The notes beneath the pieces are model-generated. The model saw nothing but the letters and a program-made list of their open reading frames with translations, searched no databases and was not told the DNA's origin. A stretch of 64,000 bases of DNA, from the NCBI GenBank assembly GCA_963728985.1, contig CAVSME010000006.1, forward strand, positions 248,001 through 312,000, written 5' to 3'. The stretch's first letter is position 1. Each line of letters starts with the position of its first letter. The stretch comes from DASXAI01 sp963728985 (GTDB lineage: Bacteria > Actinomycetota > Acidimicrobiia > Acidimicrobiales > Ilumatobacteraceae). Of this stretch, positions 40,488 through 49,019 are shown one piece after another. The translations under genes were made by a program, and so were the position numbers.

Positions 40488-41258
40488 GTGACAGAGCAGG
40501 CCCTTGGGGCGCAGGCCCTGTTCGACGCGCTCTCGTCGCCCGTTCGGCGCGAGATCCTCTGGCTGACCTGGAGCGAGGAGCTCCCCGCTGGAGAGATCGG
40601 CCGCCACTTCGAGATCTCCGGCCCGACGCTGTCGTCCCACCTCGCTGCGCTCCGGGACGCCGGCTTGATCACGATGCGCGTCGACGGCAACTTCCGTCGC
40701 TACCGCTGCAAGCAGGACGCGGTGCGAGCCCTCCTCCCGTTCCTCGGTTCCGGAGACGAGCGCTGGCGGGGCGCCGACCGCCTCCCCGAGCGCCGGCGGG
40801 CGTCGGCGGGCGAGGGCCTTGCCGTCGTGGTCGCGGTCGAGGTGCCGATCGAGCCGCCGGCGGCCTTCGCTGCGTTCGCCGACGGCGATCGCTACAGCGC
40901 CTGGCTGGGCGTGCCCGTGCGGATCCGCGATGGCCGCTTCCGCGCGACGCTCGAGTGGGGCACGCAGGTGCGCGGGCGCTACGAGGTCGTCAGCCCGCCG
41001 GATCTCATCGCGATGCGTTGGGACTTCGACGATGAGTCGGTACCGGTGCCCGGTCGCCAGCTCATCGCCTACCTGCGCGTCCATGCCACGGACGAGGGCA
41101 GCCGCGTCGAGGTGCACCAGTTCGCCGACGACGCCGCGCAGGCTGCGTTCCTGCGTGGTGCGTGGTCGATGGTCCTCGGGCGCTTCGCGGAGGCCCACGC
41201 CAGCGGATCGGTCCGCCCCGTTCGACGCGCCCGCCGGCCCAAGCGCTTCGGTGCCTGA
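40488..41258 (+). CDS. ArsR-family regulator fused to SRPBCC domain
   Basis: 256-aa two-domain protein. An ArsR-type winged helix occupies about residues 1-90 (ALFDALSSPVRREILWLTW; ISGPTLSSHLAALRDAGLI; VDGNFRRYRCKQDAVRAL) without the cysteines of metal sensors. An AHSA1/SRPBCC domain fills residues 105-245 (VAVEVPIEPPAAFAAFADG; VVSPPDLIAMRWDFDD; GAWSMVLGRFAEA). GTG at 40488 starts the protein right before the HTH; a longer frame upstream is not homologous. In actinobacteria, ArsR regulators are often encoded next to an SRPBCC protein; here the two are fused, and a second free SRPBCC gene lies divergently. Probably a ligand-sensing repressor. Confidence 0.86.
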   Translation: MTEQALGAQALFDALSSPVRREILWLTWSEELPAGEIGRHFEISGPTLSSHLAALRDAGLITMRVDGNFRRYRCKQDAVRALLPFLGSGDERWRGADRLPERRRASAGEGLAVVVAVEVPIEPPAAFAAFADGDRYSAWLGVPVRIRDGRFRATLEWGTQVRGRYEVVSPPDLIAMRWDFDDESVPVPGRQLIAYLRVHATDEGSRVEVHQFADDAAQAAFLRGAWSMVLGRFAEAHASGSVRPVRRARRPKRFGA

Positions 41259-41260
41259 CC

Positions 41261-42025
41261 TCAGTGCGCCGGCGGCCGGTGCCAGAACGTCCAGCGGCTG
41301 ACGGCCAGGTAGCCGAGCGCTTCGTAGACCGGCCGGCCGATGTCGCTGGCGAAGAGGGCGGCGGGCAGCTGCGGGTCGACCGTGGTCGCCGCCCACGTGA
41401 GGGCGGTCCCATAGCCGCGGCCCCGGGCGCTCTCGGCGGTCGCCACCATCTCCACGACGTTGACTCCGGCGGCGGCGTGGCCGGTGGCGGTGGCGACGGG
41501 CCGTCCGGCCACCGTGCCGACCAAGAACCGGGTCCCGCCGCCGAGCACGCGGCCGTCGTGGATCGTGCCCCACCGGTACGGCTGCAAGGACGGGTCGGGG
41601 TAGCAGTCGACCAGCGTCCGTTCGAAGACCTCGAGGCCGACCTCGTCGACCACCGCGGTGATGGTGAGCTCGGCCGGGCAGCGCGGCGCCGTGCCGCCCG
41701 CGGGGCGCACCATCAGCGGCGGATGACCGACGAGCATCCAGCCCCGCGCCGACAGATCGGGCACGCTCGCCGCCGCGATCAGCGAGACCGGGCAGCGGGA
41801 AGGCACAACGGCATCGATGCGGGCCAGGAGGTCGTGCCAGTCGTCGGGCTCGCCCAGCGCGTAGGCGACGTTGGTGAAGAAGCCGCGCTCGGCCTGGTGC
41901 ACGACGACGAGGTCGTCATCGGCGTGGTGGGCGCGACCCATCGGCCGGGCCGCCGCCAGGGCCCGGTCGGCGAACGCGACGAGGGCGCGGTCGGTGAAGG
42001 TGCGGGTGTCGGTGAGCGTCGTCAT
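41261..42025 (-). CDS. GNAT-family N-acetyltransferase
   Basis: 254-aa protein with a C-terminal GNAT domain: VEMVATAESARGRGYGTALT contains the acetyl-CoA pyrophosphate loop RGRGYG, and LFASDIGRPVYEALGYLAV is the usual motif B. The N-terminal 130 residues are a degenerate GNAT-like half, as in tandem-GNAT proteins. The ATG at 42025 lies 18 bp after the stop of the AAA/TPR gene, so the two are probably cotranscribed. Converges with the ArsR-SRPBCC gene with a 2-bp gap. Substrate unknown. Confidence 0.82.
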   Translation of the reverse strand: MTTLTDTRTFTDRALVAFADRALAAARPMGRAHHADDDLVVVHQAERGFFTNVAYALGEPDDWHDLLARIDAVVPSRCPVSLIAAASVPDLSARGWMLVGHPPLMVRPAGGTAPRCPAELTITAVVDEVGLEVFERTLVDCYPDPSLQPYRWGTIHDGRVLGGGTRFLVGTVAGRPVATATGHAAAGVNVVEMVATAESARGRGYGTALTWAATTVDPQLPAALFASDIGRPVYEALGYLAVSRWTFWHRPPAH

Positions 42026-42042
42026 GCCATGGCGGCGCCAGG

Positions 42043-45000
42043 TCAGGCCTGGCACTGCCAGATCGTGGGCACCTCGGGTCGGTACGCGCAGTAGACGCCG
42101 GTGTGAACCGCGTTGGCCAGGTGGCGGCCGAGGGGCCGGTGCACGGCCTCGATGCGCCGGATCGTGTCCCGGATCCGCGCCGACACGGCCTTGCGGAGCC
42201 GTTCGACCGGTTCGGGCCCGGCCGATCGGCTTCGGCCACCGAGACCGACGGCGCTCGACAACTGGTCGACGAGGGCGTCGTACTCGACGCGGGCCAGCTC
42301 GGCGCGAGCGAGATCGTGGGCCGCTTCGGCATCGCTGAGTTCCTCCGCCAGCTCGGTCAGGCGCTCTTTGTACGCGGCGATGGCGCGCCGGTCGAGCGCC
42401 TCACCGCCGTTGCCGGCCACAAGCGCGCGCTCTACGCCCTCGAGCTCGCTGACATGGATCTCGACGCCGGGGCGGCCGAGGAGCACGGCCAGGTCGGCGA
42501 GGCCCTTGCTGTGGCGGAGGATGACCTCCTGGCCGGCGAAGCTGACGTGCCAGATCTCGCCGGCCCGCCGCAGCTCGTTCGCCGGCGGCGCCGGCTCGAG
42601 CCCGGCCGGTGGCGCCGCGGCGTCGTCGGCCGAGGCGTGCAGCGACACCACCTGGGTGGTCATGCCATCGCGCGCCTCGATGCACTCGGCCAATGTGCGC
42701 AAGGAAGCGGCCAGCAACGTTCCACCGAACCGGCGGTCGATGGCCAGCCCCACCTCGGCGTGGCGCACCGCATCGTCGTGACGGCCGAGCGCGGAGCACC
42801 CTATGGCGACGAAGCGGGCGACCGAGCCGTAGAGGCCGGCGCCGATCCCCTCGAACGACACCCGGTGGGCCCACGGCTCCAGCTCCGTGAGCATCTCGCC
42901 GAGGATCGGGTGCCCCCGGGCCACGGCGGCGGCCAGCAGGCTCGTGGCGTTGGGCAGCCACTCGGCGTCGAACGGTGCCGACGCCACGCCGAGGACCTGG
43001 GCGCGGTCGAGGCAGGCGTCGGCCTCGGCCCCCAGCCCGGCGCGATGGAACACCATCGCGAACGCGCCGAGGGAGGACACGTGCTGCGCCAACTCTGGCG
43101 CGTGGGCGCCCATCTCGTTGAATGCGTCGAGCGCCTGTTGGTGCTCGTCGCTGGCGGTGAGCACCATCAACCGCAAGACGAGGGCGAGCACCGGTGCGTT
43201 CGTGCTGCCGGCGGCGGCACCGAGCGCTTCCACCGTGGCGATGCCGTCGAGGGCCGCTTCCCGATCTCCGGCCACGACCGCCAGCTGGGCCTTCCACAGC
43301 GGCACGTACCAGAGGTACAGGGGGTTGCCGATCGCCTCGGCCCGTCGGGCGAACGCGGTGGTGTCCTCCTCGACGCCGGCGACGTTCGCCTGCTCCAGCC
43401 GGGCGACGTAGCGGAGGCGGCGGCCGAGCAATTCGAGCACGCCGTCGCGCTCGTTCTCGGCGATGGCGATGATCTCCGTGGCCTCGGCCTCGCGGTCCTC
43501 GCTGCGATCCGGCCCGGCGATGGCGTCGCAGTGCGCGGCCAGGGCACGGGCGACGACGATCTGGTCCCCTGACTCGCGGGCGAGGGCCACCGCCTCGTGG
43601 GCGAGGGCCAGGCGGCGCTCGGCCGACGCCACGAGCGACAACGCCACCGACAGGCGGGCCAGCACCGTGGCCCTGAGGGCGGGCATCGGCGGTGACAGCG
43701 CCGCCAGCCCGTCCGCTGCCTCTTCGAGGACGTCGATCTGGCTCTGGTCGAAGAGCCGGACCTCGAAGCCCGACAGGTCGGCGCTCCACCCGAGGGCGGC
43801 GCGAGCGAGGACCGCCGCCGAGCCTCGGGCCCGCCCCTGGGCGGCCAGCTCATCGAAGGCTCGGGCGGCGCCGTCGCGGTCACCGAGCAGGAGGCGGGCT
43901 CGTCCGAGTCCGGCCAGCGCGTCGGCCCGGAGCTGACCGTCGCCGTCTCGCGCCAGCGCGCCGAGGGCGCGCTCGTAGTGGGCCGCCGCTTCCTCCCAGG
44001 CCAGGACGGCGATGGCGCGGTCGCCGGCCCGAACGGACCAGCGGGCCGCCGCCGGCCGATGGGCGGCGCCCGCCTCCAGGAGGTGGGCGGCCACGACCGA
44101 GGCTTCGGCGTCGGCCGCCTCCAGCGCGCCGGCCGCCACCGAATGGAGGTCGGCCACCGCCGTCTGGTCGACGGCGTCGAGGGCGGCTTGGCGGAAGAGG
44201 TCGTGGACGAACGCCCACGTACCCGTGCCCGGTGCTCGCTCCACGACTCGCGCGCTGGCCGCCCGGGCCAGGGCAGCATCGACGGCGGCCGGCGGCTGGC
44301 CCGCCACGGCGGCGACATCGGCGGCCCGGAACGGACTGCCCAGCACTGCCGCGGCGACGAGCAGGGAACGATCGTCGTCGCGAAGCGCAGCGAGCCGCTG
44401 CTCGAGCAGGTCGCGCGCTCCGGTGGGCAGCCCTACGCGGGCCAGGGCGTTCTCGTCGTCGGCCAGCAGGCGGCCGAGCTGGACCACGAGGAACGGGTTG
44501 CCCGACGTGAGGCGGCGGACCTCGGCGGCCAGGTCCACCGCCCGGCCGCCACCGATGTGCGAGCCGAGGAGGCTGGCCACGCCGGCTTCGTCGATGCCAC
44601 GGAGCTCCACGCGATCGGCGCCCCCACCGAGACGGGTCAGCGCCGACCCGGCGGCCACATCGGTCGAACGGTAGGTGCCGACGACCACGACGCGAAGCCC
44701 AGGGAGCTGCCCGGCGACGACGTCGAGCAGGTGCAGGGTGCCGGCGTCGGCCCAGTGCAGGTCGTCGAGCACGAGCAGGGCCGGCCGTTCAGCGGTCGCC
44801 GCTTCCAAGGCGGCGATGACCGCGGCGTAGGCGGACGCGCGCGCCGCGCCGGCCCCGGCCTCGTCGCCAGCGTCCGTGCCGAGGAGCGCGTCCATTGCCT
44901 CTCGACCGACGGCGCCGAGGCCGGACAGGAGGGTCAGCCAGGGCGCGTGGGCGACCGTGCCGCCGCCGGACCAGCACGCCGACCAGCGCACGACGGCCCC

Positions 45001-45165
45001 GGCGCGGCGGGCGTGGGCCGCCGCCTCGCGAGCGGTGGTGGTCTTGCCGATCCCGGCCTCGCCGAGGAGCAGCACCAGACGACCGCTGCCGTCGGCGGCG
45101 CCGGCCAGCGCGTCGGCCAGCGCCGCGCTCACCCCCCGCCGGGTTGCCGTTGCGTTCTCGGCCAC
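42043..45165 (-). CDS. AAA/TPR STAND-type regulator with uncharacterised C-terminal domain
   Basis: 1040-aa protein. The GTG at 45165 is the first sensible start before the ATPase domain. N-terminal AAA module: Walker A LLGEAGIGKTTTA, Walker B LLVLDDLHWAD, sensor-like GTYRSTDV and the winged helix after LTSGNPFLVVQLGRLL. The middle 500 residues are alanine-rich TPR-like helices. The last 170 residues lack the LuxR HTH usual for this family; instead there is a strand pair (EIWHVSFAGQEVILRHSKGL, ADLAVLLGRPGVEIHVSEL), a charged coiled coil (RLTELAEELSDAEAAHDLAR) and RKAVSARIRDTIRRIEAVHR. This end resembles a domain I have seen in many actinobacterial ATPases, which may bind DNA or a partner. Divergent from the methyltransferase gene. 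Confidence 0.83.
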   Translation of the reverse strand: MAENATATRRGVSAALADALAGAADGSGRLVLLLGEAGIGKTTTAREAAAHARRAGAVVRWSACWSGGGTVAHAPWLTLLSGLGAVGREAMDALLGTDAGDEAGAGAARASAYAAVIAALEAATAERPALLVLDDLHWADAGTLHLLDVVAGQLPGLRVVVVGTYRSTDVAAGSALTRLGGGADRVELRGIDEAGVASLLGSHIGGGRAVDLAAEVRRLTSGNPFLVVQLGRLLADDENALARVGLPTGARDLLEQRLAALRDDDRSLLVAAAVLGSPFRAADVAAVAGQPPAAVDAALARAASARVVERAPGTGTWAFVHDLFRQAALDAVDQTAVADLHSVAAGALEAADAEASVVAAHLLEAGAAHRPAAARWSVRAGDRAIAVLAWEEAAAHYERALGALARDGDGQLRADALAGLGRARLLLGDRDGAARAFDELAAQGRARGSAAVLARAALGWSADLSGFEVRLFDQSQIDVLEEAADGLAALSPPMPALRATVLARLSVALSLVASAERRLALAHEAVALARESGDQIVVARALAAHCDAIAGPDRSEDREAEATEIIAIAENERDGVLELLGRRLRYVARLEQANVAGVEEDTTAFARRAEAIGNPLYLWYVPLWKAQLAVVAGDREAALDGIATVEALGAAAGSTNAPVLALVLRLMVLTASDEHQQALDAFNEMGAHAPELAQHVSSLGAFAMVFHRAGLGAEADACLDRAQVLGVASAPFDAEWLPNATSLLAAAVARGHPILGEMLTELEPWAHRVSFEGIGAGLYGSVARFVAIGCSALGRHDDAVRHAEVGLAIDRRFGGTLLAASLRTLAECIEARDGMTTQVVSLHASADDAAAPPAGLEPAPPANELRRAGEIWHVSFAGQEVILRHSKGLADLAVLLGRPGVEIHVSELEGVERALVAGNGGEALDRRAIAAYKERLTELAEELSDAEAAHDLARAELARVEYDALVDQLSSAVGLGGRSRSAGPEPVERLRKAVSARIRDTIRRIEAVHRPLGRHLANAVHTGVYCAYRPEVPTIWQCQA

Positions 45166-45244
45166 GGCAACAGAACGGTAGTTGCCGCCTGGCGGTGCCA
45201 GATGAGTTCTGGCGCCTCCCGGGCAACACGCCAAGGAGGCCGCC

Positions 45245-46348
45245 ATGACCGCAACCGACACCACCGTCATCGATGAGACCGCCGTCGGCGAGTTCGCCGG
45301 CCGCATCGCGCAGGCCGCCATCGCCGGGTTCGAGCTGGCGGCCATGGAGCTGGGCAACCGGCTCGGCCTGTACGCCGCGCTGGCCCAAGGTGCGGCCACG
45401 CCGCCCGAGCTCGCCGAGCGGGCCGGGATCGACACCCGCTACTGCCGCGAGTGGCTCGAGCAGCAGGCCACGGCGGCGGTGGTGCGCGTCGACGCCGATC
45501 CGGTGCACGGCGACCCGGACGCTCGCGTGTTCTCGCTGCCCGTCGAGCACCAGATCTGCCTGCTCGATCCCGACAGCCTGGCGCTCGTCAGCCCATTGGC
45601 GACCTTCGCCGCGGTGGCGGGGTCGTTCATCCCGCAACTGGTCGACGCCTACCGCCACGGCACCGGCCTCACCTTCGGCGGCTACGGCGAGTGGATCCGG
45701 TCGGCGCAGGAATCGCTCAACCGGCCGCAGTTCACGAACCTCCTGGCGTCCGACTGGCTGCCCAACATGCCCGATGTGATCGCCCGCCTCGAGGCCGGCG
45801 GTGCTCGCGTCGCTGACGTCGGGTGCGGTTGCGGCTGGTCATCGATCGCGCTGGCCACCGCGTTCGCCGGGATCACCGTCGACGGCTTCGACAGCGATGT
45901 GGCCTCGATCGAGCGCGCCACGGCCAACGCCGCCAGTGCCGGGGTCGCCGACCGGATCGCGTTCACGACCGCCGATGCCGCCGACGTCGCCGCCGGCACC
46001 TACGACCTCGTGTGCTGCTTCGAAGCGCTCCACGACATGGCCCACCCCGTCGATGCCCTCGCCGCGATGCGCAAGATGGCGGGTCCTGATGGCGCGGTGC
46101 TGATCATGGACGAGCGCGCCGCCGATGCGTTCACTCCGAATGACCCCGATCCGATGCAGCGCCTCTTCTACGCGGCGAGTGTGCTGCACTGCCTACCCGT
46201 GGGTCGTAGCGAGGCGGATTCGGCCTGCACGGGCACGGTGATGCGCACGGCCACGCTCGAGCGCTACGCCGCGGACGCCGGCTTCACCTCGGTGGAAGTG
46301 CTCCCCATCGACCACGACGCCTTCCGCTTCTACCGTTTGCACCCCTGA
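45245..46348 (+). CDS. class I SAM-dependent methyltransferase with N-terminal winged helix
   Basis: 367-aa protein. The N-terminal 90 residues form a winged-helix dimerisation domain (MELGNRLGLYAALAQG, ELAERAGIDTRYCREWLEQQ) as in O-methyltransferases and Rv-type methyltransferases. The SAM site is ARVADVGCGCGWSSIALA, then VDGFDSDVASIERA and YDLVCCFEALHDMAHPVDAL. AAGGAGG lies about 5 nt before the ATG. Small-molecule methylation is likely, substrate unknown. It sits opposite the AAA/TPR regulator with 79 bp between starts, so the regulator may control it. It ends 1 bp before the MOSC gene stop. Confidence 0.88.
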   Translation: MTATDTTVIDETAVGEFAGRIAQAAIAGFELAAMELGNRLGLYAALAQGAATPPELAERAGIDTRYCREWLEQQATAAVVRVDADPVHGDPDARVFSLPVEHQICLLDPDSLALVSPLATFAAVAGSFIPQLVDAYRHGTGLTFGGYGEWIRSAQESLNRPQFTNLLASDWLPNMPDVIARLEAGGARVADVGCGCGWSSIALATAFAGITVDGFDSDVASIERATANAASAGVADRIAFTTADAADVAAGTYDLVCCFEALHDMAHPVDALAAMRKMAGPDGAVLIMDERAADAFTPNDPDPMQRLFYAASVLHCLPVGRSEADSACTGTVMRTATLERYAADAGFTSVEVLPIDHDAFRFYRLHP

Positions 46349-46349
46349 C

Positions 46350-47066
46350 TCAGGCGGAATGCCGGTAGGGCGCGCCGGTGATCCATCCACCGACACGGGC
46401 GGGCCGCTCGCCGGTCGGGATCAGCTCCACCGCCGCACCGACCTGGAGCTGACCGGGCTGCAGCACCCAGCAGTTGAGCGCCAGCGCGCCGCCGAACTCG
46501 TGACGGATGCGGGCGAAGACGGCGGGGTCGCGCTCGCCCGTGTCCGGGTCGATCGACGTGACGACGCAGCGGGGCCGGAGGGAGTGGACGCCGATCAGCG
46601 CGTCGCCGATGGCGAGGGCGTGGCCGGGCCACTCCGTCTCGGCGAGGGCGGGGACGCCGGCGATCAGCAGATTGGGCCGCAGGCGACGGAGGTCATGACC
46701 GAACGCCTCGACGGAGCCGTCGGTGGCGACGAGCAGCTCCAACACGTCGAATCGTTCGGGATGCTCGTCGCCGAGCAGGCGGGCGTCGTCACCGGCGGCA
46801 CCGCGGATGATGGCAGCAGCGGCAGGCGAGTCCCATCGATGGCCGGCGACGAGGGGCATGCCGTCGGCCGCGGTGGTGGCCGGCACGGTCACCAGCTGGT
46901 GGCGGGTGCGGCCCGTGAGCGGATCCGACCCGGTGCTGACGTGAACCAGGCGGTCACCTTCGATGCCGCTCGGCGTGAGCCGCACGGTGTCCAGGGCCTC
47001 GCCGGCCAGGGACTTGACCGGGTAGCGCCAGAGGCCGGCCAGGTGCATGGAAGATGCTGCGCTCAT
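46350..47066 (-). CDS. MOSC-domain protein
   Basis: About 238 aa. N-terminal MOSC_N beta barrel (LAGLWRYPVKSLAGEAL, GIEGDRLVHV) and MOSC domain (RRLRPNLLIAGVPALAETEW, IGVHSLRPRCVVTSIDPDTG, RHEFGGALALNCWVLQPGQL). The family carries molybdenum or pyridoxal cofactors in sulfur or N-hydroxylated substrate chemistry. Starts at 47072 (GTG), 47066 (ATG) or 47048 (ATG) are possible; the last places the protein directly at LAGLWRYP. Divergent from the CGNR regulator, whose operator-like repeat lies between. Confidence 0.85.
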   Translation of the reverse strand: MSAASSMHLAGLWRYPVKSLAGEALDTVRLTPSGIEGDRLVHVSTGSDPLTGRTRHQLVTVPATTAADGMPLVAGHRWDSPAAAAIIRGAAGDDARLLGDEHPERFDVLELLVATDGSVEAFGHDLRRLRPNLLIAGVPALAETEWPGHALAIGDALIGVHSLRPRCVVTSIDPDTGERDPAVFARIRHEFGGALALNCWVLQPGQLQVGAAVELIPTGERPARVGGWITGAPYRHSA

Positions 47067-47087
47067 GGCCACTGTCTATCGGGGGTG

Positions 47088-47118
47088 TCTAACGGAAACA
47101 ACATCCGATACCGTTAGA
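47088..47118. promoter_or_regulatory. inverted repeat between MOSC and CGNR genes
   Basis: TCTAACGG-N15-CCGTTAGA: perfect 8-bp arms with a 15-bp spacer, centre to centre 23 bp, ending 3 bp before the GTG start of the CGNR regulator. In such a GC-rich region this AT-containing palindrome stands out. Probably an operator for the CGNR protein itself, also in position to affect MOSC. Confidence 0.55.
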
Positions 47119-47121
47119 TGC

Positions 47122-47709
47122 GTGGAGCCCTGGTTGCTGCCGGACGAGCCCGTCCCGGTCCGGCTGATGAACACCGTCTGGGCCGATCGGGATGGGCCGC
47201 ACGACGCGTTGGAGAACATCGACGACCTGACGTCGTGGCTCGGCGCGGCCGGGTTCGACATCCCGAAGGGAAACGTGCGCGGCGAGCACCTGCGCGTTGC
47301 CCGGCGGCTGCGCGACGCCTGCCGTCGGGTGGCGGCTCACGTCACCGCCGACGAGCGCCCGCGGGCCACGTCGCCGACGGCCGAACTGGCCACCGCCGTC
47401 GATGACCTGAATGCCATCGCCGCCGCCGTGCGGTCTGTCGGCGATCTCGTCGTCCGCGGTGGTGAGCTCCAGCGCGCCGCGCTCCCGCGGGACGCGGCCG
47501 TGCCGGCGGCGCTCGCCACCGTCGCCGCCGACGCCATCGACCTCGTCACCAACCCGGCACAGTCGTCCCTGCACGCCTGCCTGGCGCCGGGATGCGTCCT
47601 GTACTTCGTCGGTGACGACCCGCGCCGGGAGTGGTGCTCGCCGGCCTGCGGCAACCGGGCCCGCGCCGCCCGGCACTATCGACGCCATCACGGAGAGGTG
47701 TCTCGATGA
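47122..47709 (+). CDS. CGNR zinc-finger transcription factor
   Basis: 195-aa regulator. N-terminal ABATE domain (PVRLMNTVWADRDGPHDALE, DDLTSWLGAAGFDI) and C-terminal CGNR zinc finger: CLAPGCVLYFVGDDPRREWC followed by SPACGNRARAARHYRRHHG, with the four zinc-binding Cys. The family is typical of actinobacteria and other soil bacteria. GTG at 47122 is chosen; there is no leader room for a ribosome-binding site after the operator, so the transcript may be leaderless. The stop overlaps the next gene by 4 bp (ATGA), making a regulator-acetyltransferase operon. Confidence 0.92.
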   Translation: MEPWLLPDEPVPVRLMNTVWADRDGPHDALENIDDLTSWLGAAGFDIPKGNVRGEHLRVARRLRDACRRVAAHVTADERPRATSPTAELATAVDDLNAIAAAVRSVGDLVVRGGELQRAALPRDAAVPAALATVAADAIDLVTNPAQSSLHACLAPGCVLYFVGDDPRREWCSPACGNRARAARHYRRHHGEVSR

Positions 47710-48455
47710 CCGTGCCCACTGACGCCGAGCTCTACCGGCGCGGAGCGGCGACGTTGCTCGCTTCGTGGGACGCGTACGCCCGTGGTGCGACGGGCGCCGC
47801 GGTCCGGCGCGTGCCGGGTGCCGGCATTGCCGTGTTCCCGGAAGCGCCTGAGCGCACCTTCTACAACAACGCCCTGCTGGAGCGCGGTCTTGGCGCCGCC
47901 GAGCGGCGAACCGCGCTCGACGCCATCGAGCGTGCGTACGCGGCTGCCGGCGTCACCGACTTCGCTGTCTGGGCCCACGAGGGGGACGCGGCGATGGGCG
48001 CCGAGCTGGGCCGGCGCGGCTACGTCCCTGCCGAATCGACCCTCGCCATGGGCATGGCGCTCGACGCCCTTCGCCCGCCGCCGGCGATCGAGCTCGGTCC
48101 TCCCGATTGGTCCGAGTACCTCCGCATCATGGACGTGCCGCCCGGCTACCTGGCCCGCGCCGACCAGCGCACCTATCACGTGCTCGTCGGTCGGCTCGGG
48201 GGCGAGAACGTGGCGGCGGCGATGGCGTTCGACCACGATGGCGATTGCGGCGTCTACAACGTCACCACGCTGGAGCACGCCCGCCGGAAGGGCCTCGGCA
48301 CGGCGCTGACGCTCCTTCACCTGCGCGACGCACGAGCACGCGGGTGCCGCACGGCCAGCCTGCAGTCCACGCCGATGGCCGAGCAGGTGTATGCGAGTGC
48401 AGGCTTCCGCGATCTCGGTCGAATCGTCGAGTACGTGCCGCCGCTTGCTACCTGA
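47706..48455 (+). CDS. GNAT-family N-acetyltransferase
   Basis: 249-aa protein with a C-terminal GNAT domain: VYNVTTLEHARRKGLGTALT holds the acetyl-CoA loop RRKGLG, and LQSTPMAEQVYASAGFRDLG is motif B. The N-terminal half is a degenerate second GNAT copy with FYNNALLERG, common in the actinobacterial tandem type. ATG at 47706 overlaps the CGNR stop by 4 bp, so the two are translated together and the acetyltransferase is likely the regulator's main target. Substrate unknown. Confidence 0.86.
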   Translation: MTVPTDAELYRRGAATLLASWDAYARGATGAAVRRVPGAGIAVFPEAPERTFYNNALLERGLGAAERRTALDAIERAYAAAGVTDFAVWAHEGDAAMGAELGRRGYVPAESTLAMGMALDALRPPPAIELGPPDWSEYLRIMDVPPGYLARADQRTYHVLVGRLGGENVAAAMAFDHDGDCGVYNVTTLEHARRKGLGTALTLLHLRDARARGCRTASLQSTPMAEQVYASAGFRDLGRIVEYVPPLAT

Positions 48456-48475
48456 AGTCGGGTTCGAGGACGCCC

Positions 48476-48595
48476 GGCCATCTGCCGAGTGGTGAGGCCC
48501 AGGGCGAGCAGACGCAGCACCTCGGCCTCGCGGCTGGTCAGTCCGGCCGGCAGCTGGGTGCGGGGGGCGCGACGGTGGCCGGCGGGCCTCGTCAC
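48476..48595 (-). pseudogene. truncated LuxR-type HTH remnant
   Basis: On the minus strand, LPAGLTSREAEVLRLLALGL followed by TTRQMA is the first half of a LuxR/GerE helix-turn-helix. The recognition helix and the rest (the usual TVxxHxxxIxxKL) are missing; the frame then runs antisense into the acetyltransferase gene. Upstream only about 13 residues precede it before the VOC gene stop. A stub left by a larger regulator gene. Confidence 0.6.
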
Positions 48596-48604
48596 CGAGC
48601 GGCG

Positions 48605-48970
48605 CTAGCCCTGGCAGAGGCAGAACGGGTGCCCGGCCGGGTCGAGGAAGACGCGAAACGTCGTGCCCGGCTGGTGGTCGGGCTTCGTCGCGCCGAGCGC
48701 CAGAACCTGTCGCTCGCCCTCGTCGAGATCGGGGACGTCGAAGTCGAGGTGGAACTGCTGCGGCACGTCCTGGTCGGGCCACGCCGGGGCGCGGTAGCCG
48801 TCGACCCGCTGGAAGGCGAGCGTCCACTCGCGCCCGCTCTCGAGCTGCGCCCACGAGTCATCGGACTTGCCGTTCACCGGCCAGCCGCTCAGGTCGCTGT
48901 AGAAGCGGGCCAGGGACAAGGTGTCGGGGCAATCGAGAGCGACCCCACTGAGCGTGGCGATGCTGGACAT
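48605..48970 (-). CDS. VOC-superfamily (glyoxalase-like) protein
   Basis: 121-aa VOC protein of the Glyoxalase_6 type: opening ATLSGVALDCPDTLSLARFY, the turn LSGWPVNGKSDDSWAQL, QQFHLDFDVPDLDEGERQV and the end FRVFLDPAGHPFCLCQG. It usually functions as a small metal-dependent enzyme or binding protein. ATG at 48970 is selected by homology; a longer frame to 49060 exists. Single gene; its stop is 9 bp from the LuxR stub. Confidence 0.85.
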   Translation of the reverse strand: MSSIATLSGVALDCPDTLSLARFYSDLSGWPVNGKSDDSWAQLESGREWTLAFQRVDGYRAPAWPDQDVPQQFHLDFDVPDLDEGERQVLALGATKPDHQPGTTFRVFLDPAGHPFCLCQG

Positions 48971-49019
48971 ATGCGGGCTCCTTGCGCTTGTGGTCTCCCC
49001 AGTCTGACGCTCGTTCCGG

